Origin: Pleodorina starrii
Taxonomy: Eukaryota > Chlorophyta > Chlorophyceae > Chlamydomonadales > Volvocaceae
Length of the DNA stretch: 64,000 nt
NCBI GenBank assembly: GCA_030267565.1
Contig: BRXU01000001.1
Coordinates: 8,566,501 to 8,630,500, forward strand
Reading direction: 5' to 3'
Within the stretch, counting starts at the first letter, position 1. Each line of letters opens with the position of its first letter. The position numbers and the translations under genes were made by a program. The notes under the pieces are model-generated. The model had not been told where the DNA came from, ran no database searches, and saw only the letters and a list, made by a program, of their open reading frames with translations. Shown in pieces: positions 55,846-64,000 of the stretch.

Positions 55846-58800
55846 ATGCTGAGACTCGCGCACACGTCAATGACGAAACCCGACGAACCAAAGACGCGCT
55901 TTAAACATCCGTATCAAACGCTTCTCATAAGCGCTGCTTTGGAACCCTTGCCGCTTTCTATCCTGGGCCAGCGGACGTGTCCTCCCTACCGCGAAGCCGA
56001 TCCAACCCTCCGTCACCTCGACTCACGATCCATCGCGCCACACACCCCTCCCCACCTCACATCCCCACCTCCACCGCCCTGCAAACCCGATTAATCCGAC
56101 CCACGAGACACCCCGCCCCCCGTCAACCCGGGGTTCCTTAGCCGCGGCTCGCCTTTCCTTACGGATACCCCACCACCACCACCACCACCACCACCACCAC
56201 CACCCTCACACACACAAACCCCTCCGCCTGTCGACCCCTCCCCCCCCTGAATTCCGGGTCCGTTCGCTAACGCCGTCTCCGTCTCCGCTGCGGTATCTTC
56301 TTTTCACCCTCCCTCAAAACATCTGCTGCCGGTCGGTCGGTCGGTCGGTCGGTCGGTCGGTCGGTTGGTCGGTTAGGTTGGACGATGAGCGCTGGGCCCG
56401 CATCGCCGCCGACAACTCAGTGATGGCTCGCAAGCTGGCGGACATTCGGCGGGAGCCCCCGGCCAACTTCCATGCGCCCAAGGGCTACCAGTCGGTGGCT
56501 GGGGGGCAGCGGCGGAGGCAGGAGAGGGCGGGTGAGGGGGAGGGAGGAGAGGCGGGGGGGGGGCTGGCGCCCCGGGAGGGTTGGGGGCGGGGTGCTTTGG
56601 GGGGAGGGACGAGGGGAGGGGAACGGGGAACGGGGAGTGATGCAAACGTGTGAGATGCGATGGGCTGCTTTGCGTTGCGGGGGGGGGGGCGAGACGAGGT
56701 GGCGTTTGACGGGTCTCTCTTTTGCCGTTCCGTTTGATCTTTACTGCTTATGGGAGCGGGGCGGGGCGGGACAAGGCAGGGTTAGGGCGGGGCGGGAACA
56801 GGGCGGGGCGAGACGCGGGCAAAGACGGATGTGCGGAGTTGGCTGACGTCCAAGAGCTTGGTACGGGCCAGCCGGCACGGGCCAGCCGGCCCTCCCTGGG
56901 CGGTAGGTAGGTAGGTAGGCAGTAAGTCCCTACTCACTTACGATACCGACGTACCGTATTGTCCGTACCTGCCGTACCTGCCGTACACAGGCAAGGCCCA
57001 GAGCGACATGCCGGAGACGCTGCACTACGTGCCACCCGCCCCCTGGCCACCCACGGAGCCGGCACACCAGGTGGGGGGAGGGGAGGGGAGGAGAGGGGAG
57101 GGGACTCAGGGGTTCAGGGGCTTTAGGGCTACGCCAGTCCGCACCGTGATGCGTTGTGCTGCGTCGTGCAGCGCTGTGCTTTGTTGTGCTGAGGGGCCAT
57201 GGGCCGTCGCCGGGGGGGGGTTAAAGAGTAAATTTGCAAGAATGAAGCAAGAAGCCCTGCGCCGGGGGTGGGGAATACGCCGCCGCCGCTGCGCGTGCGA
57301 TCCAGGGTCCCCCTTTTGAATATTGTTCAACCCCTTCCTCACCCACCCACACATCCACCCACCACCCACATTCACCCCTTCCCGCCGGGCCGCGTCTGCA
57401 TTCGGTCGGCCTCCGGCGCTCCGAAGCTCTGCCCACTTGTGACGCTCCACACACGCTGCGTCGCTGTGTGTGTATCTGCTTGTCGTACGCAGATCGTACG
57501 GCAGTCCAAGGCCCAGCGCGAGCTGGACGTTGCCAACGGCCACGTGGCCACCAAACTGCGGGAGGCGTATCGGCACCACGGCGGGTCGCTGCTGGAAAAA
57601 CACAAACTGGGCGTGGGCTTCGACTGCAACGAGCGCTGGGCGCAGCGTACGGCACTGTACGACACCGCCGGCGGGGCGGCGACGACAGCGGCCGCGGTCG
57701 CGGTCGCGGGCGGCGCGCGCGTGCTGGATTTGGAACAGGTGGAGTGGTGGTGGAGGCTTCAGCAAACGCAAGGGCGGGTTTGGGGCGACTTGTCGGAGAG
57801 GTTGAGGTCGAGGCTGGGCTGTGGTGCCGATAAGCCGATAAGCCTCCCGCAGCCTCCCGCAACCAGCGGGCCAAGCGGTGCACAGCGGCCCAGCGCTGCT
57901 CCCTCTCCCAGTGTTGCTTGCCGGTTGTTTAGTGTTTATTGTTGTTGCGACGCAATCCAAAAGCTCCCCCGGGTACCCCCCTGGAGCCCCCCACCCCCCA
58001 CATGCAGCACCCCAAGACCCCAACCCGGATCGCTGCCCATCCCCCTGCGTCCTCAACTCCTCATCTTACTTGCCCCTCCCGCGCTGGCAACACCCCCCCC
58101 CCCAAAACGGCGCCCCGCTTCGCCGTTGATTTGCAGACGGAAAGTTGTCAATGGCCCTACGCAACCAATTACCGTCCATGGGCCCTGTCCTCCCTCCCGG
58201 GGATGGCCTCCTCGACCGGCCTCCCGCTCCGAAACACTCTCCCTCCTCCGCTCCCTCCTCCCCTCACTGTTCCTCCCACTCTCCCTCTCCCTGTCACTGT
58301 TCCTCACCCCCCCCCTCTCACCCTCTCCCTCTCACTGTTGCTCCCCCTCTCCCTCTCCCTCTCCCTCCTCTCCCCCTCCCTCTCAGGCCAGTGTTCCCAA
58401 GTCGCTGGGTGTGGCTCACTGCGGCGGCTGCGGCAGCCGCTGCTTCTACGCGGCTGACGGGTTGCGGCTGATGCGGTGTCGGGCCTGCAAGGCGGCATGG
58501 TACTGCTCTGAGGCGTGTGCCAAGATGGACTACCAGTCGCACAAGGTGGGCCGGGTCCCGCTCACCCGCCCCTCCACCCGCCCTTCCCTGCTGTATCCTA
58601 GGGTTTTTTTACCCCCGCCCTATCCTTCGCTACCCACACCACCACCCGCCAGCCCCCTCCCCTCCCCTCCGGGGGCACCAGCTGGTCAGCGCTTGCGGCT
58701 GAGCTTGTGCTTGGTGCTGGCACTTGTGCTTCTGCTTGCACTTCGCTTGCGCTTGTGCTTGCACGCGTGCTTGCGCTTGTGCTTGCACGCGTGCCTGCTC

Positions 58801-59579
58801 TTGTGCCTGTGCTTCCGCTTGTACTTGCATTTCGTGCTGCCTCTTTTTAACCCTTCCTGGGCGTGTTTTCCTTTGCGGCCCCGCAGGCCCTGTGCAAGTA
58901 CGCCACCACGGGGCACTGGACTCCAGGGGGGGCCCGACCCGCGGAGGACTGCTGGGTCAGCAACGCAGCCATGGCGGAGCTCCGAAACCAACTGCGCCGC
59001 CGAGCCGCCGCTGCAGCGCTGGCGCAACGCACCACCGGCACCACCAACCCCCCAACCCTCCGAAACTCGGCCGCCTCCGCAAGCCCTATGCAATGGCACG
59101 GGGCGGAGGCGAACGAGCAGGCGGGGGCGTCGCCGCGGCCGCCCAGCGCCGCCGGCGGAGCCGCTGGCGCCGAGGGTAGCTCGCCGGCGCGGCGGCGGTC
59201 AGCAGCGGGTTTACGAGAGTCGGGGGCGGAGGCGCTGGAGGGGGAGGTTGAGGTGCTGTTTTCTCTGGAGGCCAGGTACCGGCAGCTTCGAGAGCGGGAG
59301 ATAGCGGCGGAACGGGAGCTGGCGGATGTGGAGTATCGGGCGAACAACGGACTGGATGGGCCGCGGCCGTGCATGTATGTAATGAAGCGATTCGCGGAGC
59401 CGGCGGCGGCGGCGGGGGGGGCGAGCGGAAGGGGAGGCGGAGGGACAGGAGGAGGCGGGGGGAGGCGGCCGGCGTCGGCGGGGCCGCGGCTGCGGGGCGG
59501 GGGGGAGGGGGTGAAGGGGGAGGAGAAGAAGCCGGCGCGGAAGAAGCCGGCATGGCAGGACACGGCGAGATATTTGTGA
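55846..59579 (+). CDS. MYND-type zinc-finger protein
   Basis: Exons 56377-56531, 56991-57070, 57493-57738, 58387-58545 and 58887-59579 join in phase. A first exon 55846-55910 with a CCACCATG start fits the phase but uses a weak donor (GTATCA). Total 465 residues. The N-terminal part (LDDERWARIAADNSVMARKL) is a charged helix that resembles the short conserved block of CFAP97-like ciliary proteins; this is resemblance only. The middle holds HYVPPAPWPP and RELDVANGHVATKLREAY. The MYND finger spans about residues 194-239: HCGGCG, MRCRACKAAWYCSEACAKMD, then QSHKALCK, with the full Cys/His set. The finger crosses an intron. It is likely a protein-interaction module, since MYND fingers bind Pro-rich motifs. 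The tail is Ala/Gly-rich with a coiled-coil-like stretch (EARYRQLREREIAAERELAD) and a basic end. Confidence 0.82.
56160..56210. repeat. (CCA)n microsatellite
   Basis: About eleven CCA units followed by CA units in the first intron of the MYND gene. A GGTC tetranucleotide run follows at 56330-56372. Confidence 0.85.
56250..56313 (-). repeat. Intron-borne repeated element, copy 2
   Basis: On the minus strand it reads GTGAAAAGAAGATACCGCAG, CGGAGACGGAGACGG, CGTTAGCGAACGGACCCGG. It is nearly identical to 59599-59671 in opposite orientation, and lies in the predicted first intron of the MYND gene. Confidence 0.7.
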
Positions 59580-59598
59580 GGGCGCCTGAGCGGGATGG

Positions 59599-59671
59599 GG
59601 GTAAAAAGAAGATACCGCAGCGGAGATGGAGACGGCGTTAGCGAACGGACCCAGAACCCAGCAATACGGGA
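59599..59671 (+). repeat. Intron-borne repeated element, copy 3 (in 3' UTR)
   Basis: Reads GTAAAAAGAAGATACCGCAG, CGGAGATGGAGACGG, CGTTAGCGAACGGACCC, then CCCAGCAATACGGG. It starts only about 20 bases after the MYND stop codon, in the orientation opposite to copies 1 and 2. Confidence 0.75.
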
Positions 59672-60687
59672 TGGGGGTGCGGCGTGTTGGTGTGAGGTGG
59701 GGGGCCCGGTCGACATTCCTGAATGCGGGCGGATGATTATTTCCCCCCTCCCGCCAACGGTCGCCAAGGAGGCAGGTGCTGCGCAGGTTTGTCGTGGTTA
59801 TGTACATAAGACTTAGGTCCGCGGGTGTCTTGCAGGCGGCTGCTGTCGACACTGACTTCACTGCTAATGTCTGCAAACGTTTTAAATTCCAGGGATGTGT
59901 AGCAGTACTGCAGGCATTTTGATCGTGTGAGCGCAGGGCATTAGAGCTTAACCGTAGAGGCAGGCACGCGTCTCAGTGACATTTCGGACGTTGGGTGTCG
60001 ACGTAGCTGGTGTGTATTGCTAGGGCAGGGTTTTGCCAGGGCACAGGCCAGGAACACATCTGAACGAGGATCAGTCGCGTTAAAAAGTCTGGAAGGGACT
60101 TGATGCGTTACAAAGCGACGGTCCAGGGGCCCATGTCCAGGAGCGCTTAGTGCGCCATTCGGAACGACACGAAGCGACAATGGTACGCGGCCATATCTTC
60201 AGGCCACCTACCAGGAAATTGGGATTAATTCTGGAGCCCCCAGGCTCATCCGGCCTGGACGCTGCGGTCATCAGCACACGCCGGATAAGTGGCCAACGTC
60301 ATGGTCAGGCAGTAAGGAAGAGACCACAGACGGTACGAGATCACCAAGCCGGCGACACAGAAATCAAGGAGGAGCGTTGTGTGCTGTCTTCATATGCGTA
60401 TGTCGATTGTCGAATGGGTCACAGACTCACAGTTCAAACCACGTGTCAACCTTCGGCATCACTTATCACGCGCCACGCCGCGGGGCACCGCCAGCCTCCG
60501 CATCACCACGTCATCGGACCTAAGCCAAATTGTCGTACGAAGTCGGCCGCACACGTGGAGAGCTCGTACAGCAAACGAACTCGTAGCCGTGTGCGGCATT
60601 CGGCGAATGAACATTAATATTGCGGCCCCACGCAAAACGGGGTTGCGGGCAGCAGGCCCGACCAAGCGGGAAGCCATAGCATTTTGT

Positions 60688-60692
60688 TGTAA
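60688..60692 (+). terminator. Possible MYND-gene polyadenylation signal TGTAA
   Basis: The first plus-strand TGTAA I found after the stop codon, about 1.1 kb downstream. Confidence 0.4.
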
Positions 60693-61807
60693 ACACCTAA
60701 CGTCCCAGGCGATGCGCGGCGGCCGTGTGGTCAGCCGCGTGCTCAAAGCCTGGGTTTTGCCTGGGACCTGGCGCCATACGCAACCTTAGTCACTCGAACA
60801 TACGGCGCAGGTTGCGGTACTTTGGCTTCGGAGACCCGGCTCTTCACGTCGACGCCCCCTTCAGACGGCTCGCTATTTGGGGGGCCTGAGGCAGACGACC
60901 TGCCTTGCCAGATGACCCCCTCAACTTCTCCGCGACCACTTCGCTTCACGCCCTTTTTAATCAGCAGTGTGCCCGAGATCCCTTCCGAAACACCCACGCT
61001 CAGCACGTTACCCTCGAGACAAACTCCGCTCCTCTCAACACGCGGCACACGTAATCAAGAATACGGTATAACTAAGCCCTCGCAATGAACACTGTCCAGG
61101 CACTTGCGCAGCGACGCGCCCCACTCGAAGGCGCACCGCATGGCACCACCAAAACCACCTCGGCCATGCGGACGCTGAAAGCCGCATTATCAAAACCTCT
61201 ATGAAACCTCTCTTGCACAAGCATTCACATGCTCGCTGCCCTTCAACGCACAGTACACCGGACCCAGATGACGGCTGCCCATGCACCGAGGTCGCTCACG
61301 CCACTGCACCACCTAGAACACCACTGATAACCGCGCGGCCTGACCAGGTACGCAACCACCTTCCGCACTCAAACAAATAACCTCCAATAGCATACGATGA
61401 GCGCGCCGCCCAGAGTGGCTTCGCGTCCCGCCTCCATACCCTCCGCGCAAGCGGCGCACGCCGCCGCTGCCGACTCGACAACGCATCTTCAGGCAGGCAT
61501 CGGCATCGCACCTGGCCAAGTCCTTCAATGCAGGCACGCATACCTTCGGCCAACCTCTTCCGCTGGTATCGCTGCCCGATGGGGCACCGAGTGGTGGTCA
61601 ACCTTGCGTTTACCGGTGGCCATGGCCGTGGGGGAGACCCTGCTCCGCGTCCCTGCAGGCAAGGAAAGGCGCAAGTGTACGGAAGCGTGTGAGCGTTCAG
61701 CGCAGCGATCACCACTGAATACGTTTCAAAGCGCTCAAAGCAAACCGAAGAGCACGCGAAGTTTCTCAGCCCCCGTAGATCCTAGAGATCTGTTACCACA
61801 AGTGCAT

Positions 61808-64000
61808 TTACACCCGCTGTAACGGGGCGGGAGGCTTCTTCCAGTTTCCCCGGGCCCGTGACCGCGCCCAAGCATGCACACTCCAGCATGCCCCTAAAGC
61901 CAGCCCGTGCACGTACCGGGCCTGCCCGTTGGCGCCGCCGTTTGCCTCCGGATCTGCCGCCGCCGCCGCGCCGCCGTTGGCGTTCGCTGCCGCGTTGCTG
62001 CTGCCACCCCCGCCGATGAGTCGCGCCAGGAAGCCCACCGAGGGGATGCCGCGAAAGTGCTTGAGCAACTTGTTGCGCGGCGGCTCCGCCACGTGGCTCA
62101 TGCGCCACCAGCCGTGGCCGGCGGCGTGGTCCAGGTCCTTGCGCGTGATGATGCCCACCTGCGACAACACGCGCGACGCGAATCGCAGTTGAGGGGCAAC
62201 AAACCGAACGATCGCGACGTCCAAAACCTTGGGGTCCCCACCAACGCCCAACAATGAGCAGGACGGCGGTCAAGTTACTTAGAACAAGATGGCCCCGCCT
62301 TTGGGTCCTTAATACGTTGTGGGACGTGTCTTTTGGCACTTCTGGTAGCGTGCACGAGTCGCTAAAATTACGCTGGCGCCCAGCCAGCGCCCAGTCCCCA
62401 CCCACCACGTGGTTACGCGCGTCCACGACCAGCAGGTGGCGCAGACCCAGATTAATGAACACCTGGTGCGCGCGAGCCGCAGAGCAGTCCTTACGGATGG
62501 TCAATGGCGACCTGCGGAGGCAGACGGATGTAGGAAATCAGCGAGAAAGCAGATTCAAGGTAAATGGAAGACAGGGCATGTAATAGCGCAGTCCGTGGCC
62601 CCTGATGGAGCTTGCTACTGTGTGGGTTACCAACCCGCCGTAACCAGTGCAAACATACACCCTCATACGCTGGAGAACACCCCGAAGCGCCGGCCGCCAT
62701 ACTGGCCAGATGCCCTTCCAGGCTTGTCCCCCACACGCACCTGTTCATGTAGGGCCGCATGTCGATGTAGAGGTTGCTGAGGTCCAGCGTTGTGGAGCCC
62801 GCGTGCACGCCGTCAAGCTTGAGCTCGTCCAGCGGCTGCGCGGTGGCGCTGACGTAGCGCGCGTGCGTGAAGTAGCGCCGGAAGAACGTGCGCATCTCCG
62901 TCTGTATAGAGGAAGAGGGTGCACGGGCAGGGACGCAGAGGCGCGAGACATTGGTTCGGGTGAATCCGGTTCAGGGCTCACTTGCGGGTCGTCTGGATCC
63001 TGAAGGCTAAATCGGGGTTTTGGGCATTAAATGCCACTACGCGCGGTACCGCGTAGCGAGGGATCTGCCATCACGGAACGGGAATCCACCAGGTTCAACT
63101 GCCACGCGCAATCCTCTCATGCCAACCCACTGCGAGCACGGCTGTGCCTTCCAGCTACTCAGCACGTGTCCCTCCCCCTCGCGCACCTCCATCTCCAGCT
63201 CCTGCTGCTCGCTGTAGTCGCGACCAATGGGCCTGCCCGTGGCGTCGCAGAAGTGCCGCCGCTGCAGCAGGACCAGCAGCTGGGAGCGCAGAATGAGGCC
63301 CACCAGGCGGCCGCTGAGGGGAGCCACCTTGTTGGCGGTGGCGTTGCCGTTGATATCTGCACAGCGACGGTCGGGGCATTAGTTATCGGGACCATTACTG
63401 GACGTATCCCTGAAAACAGGATGTACAAGGCGGCTGACTGCGGCCTCGCTGCTCACCTTGGGTGCTGGTGCTGTGACCAAGGGTCACCAGGGCCTTGGAG
63501 CTCGGGGCCTCCGAAACCGTGCCCCCGTTCTCGTCCTCCGGATCCTCTTCAGCAAACACCGGGAAGCCGTTGTGCACGGTGGTGCGCATCACTTGCAGGA
63601 TGCGCGAGACGGGCTCGATGGTCCTGCGGCAGGTTATCCGGCAAACGATAAGCAAGACGCAGCTCGACACGCGCGCGGTGAAGACGCATCTCCGAGGCAA
63701 GTTGACGCCGGCGGACCTCTTTCATCCCGCAGGGACGGGAAGTACCCATGAAAACGGGCCCGCGCCGGTCCAAAGCTCGGTGAGAAGGGAGTGGGAATCC
63801 CGGCAACTAGCCTGCCGTACATCACGCGAGCGCCGTACCTGAAGCCGTACACGCCCGTAGCCATGATGGCCTCCGCGGTGAGCGTGAACAGGCGGTGGGG
63901 CGGCTCGTCGCGCAGCAGGTACACGTTGCCGATGCGCTCCAGCTCCGACTCGTAGACGCCATCGTGGTGGATGTGGTGCGCGACCCAGTTGGCAATCATC
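61808..64000 (-). CDS. CLC-type chloride channel/transporter, C-terminal CBS-domain part (5' end off window)
   Basis: Cytosolic regulatory end of a CLC anion channel or anion/proton exchanger. Exons: beyond 64000 to 63839, 63623-63457, 63356-63187, 62901-62741, 62511-62406 and 62158-61808, in phase. The order follows plant and algal CLCs: the end of the membrane domain (HHDGVYESELERIG), LFTLTAEAIMATGVYGF opening CBS1, VMRTTVHNGFPVF, GRLVGLILRSQLLVLLQ, then SNLYIDMRPYMN and LGLRHLLVVDARNHVVG closing with IITRKDL (CBS2). A Gly/Asn/Ala-rich insertion with GFLARLIGGGG follows. An acidic segment (EEDPEDENGG) interrupts CBS1. The exon at 63356 may end at 63187 (GTGCGC) or 63172. The C-terminus is uncertain: a strong donor (GTACGT) at 61916 could lead to another short exon. 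The membrane-domain exons are outside the window. Confidence 0.88.

Larger units (their letters stand above)
59580..61807. other. Convergent intergenic region between MYND and CLC genes
   Basis: Contains the MYND 3' UTR and its candidate TGTAA at 60688. No conserved coding sequence is visible on either strand between about 59,800 and 61,800. Confidence 0.6.

Noticed and set aside
57268..59304. Unbroken plus-strand frame of 678 codons
   Set aside because: It stays open because GC-rich introns lack stops. The MYND finger and its neighbours are bounded by good splice sites, and the frame through the introns is low-complexity.
61782..62504. Minus-strand ORF of 240 codons over the CLC tail
   Set aside because: It reads exon 62511-62406 correctly but then runs through the intron. 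CBS2 (VGIITRKDL) is in a different frame reached by splicing at 62406/62158.

Overview
The window is nuclear DNA of a GC-rich chlamydomonadalean (volvocine-type) green alga. The evidence is: many short spliceosomal introns with GTGAGT-like donors; TGTAA polyadenylation signals instead of AATAAA; Ala/Gly/Pro/Gln-rich insertions in conserved proteins; short TTTTAGGG telomere-like runs; and a BiP, a GRP94 and a beta-helix receptor kinase of the types known in Chlamydomonas. The species is not identified. Gene models below were built by hand from conserved protein sequence, GT..AG borders and phase agreement at each junction.

Layout, left to right. 1-7252 (-): a large protein with an N-terminal multipass membrane region, then a region resembling the C-terminal half of SPL1/CRR1-type SBP regulators, then ankyrin repeats; its 3' end runs off the left edge. 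9408-12907 (-): ER HSP70 (BiP), ending HDEL. 13226-19689 (+): ER HSP90 (GRP94/HSP90B), ending KDEL. These two are divergent and share a 318-bp promoter. 23079-31371 (-): a 14-exon receptor-like TKL protein kinase. 34581-35324 (+): a single-exon trypsin-fold protease. 35785-36475: a decayed inverted copy of the kinase tail. 38172-41992 (+): a plastid/cyanobacterial-type metallophosphoesterase. 43457-53354 (-): a double-AP2-domain protein and a long low-complexity coding region behind it, possibly one gene. 53990-55115 (-): a broken, internally deleted copy of that locus. 55846-59579 (+): a MYND zinc-finger protein. 61808 to the right edge (-): the cytosolic CBS-domain end of a CLC chloride channel/transporter.

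How the genes work together: only BiP and GRP94 form an evident functional unit. They are the two main folding chaperones of the ER lumen, both with signal peptides and retention tails, arranged so that one control region can serve both. The kinase, CLC channel and membrane/ankyrin protein are membrane proteins with no visible functional link to each other. The 39-59 kb stretch differs in texture: dense GTACGG/CCGTAC words, a recurrent GACCC-N2-GGGTC palindrome, telomere-like intron segments and repeated intron-borne elements.

Limits: terminal exons of the metallophosphoesterase, MYND, AP2 and CLC genes are less certain than the internal ones. No transcript or database comparison was possible.
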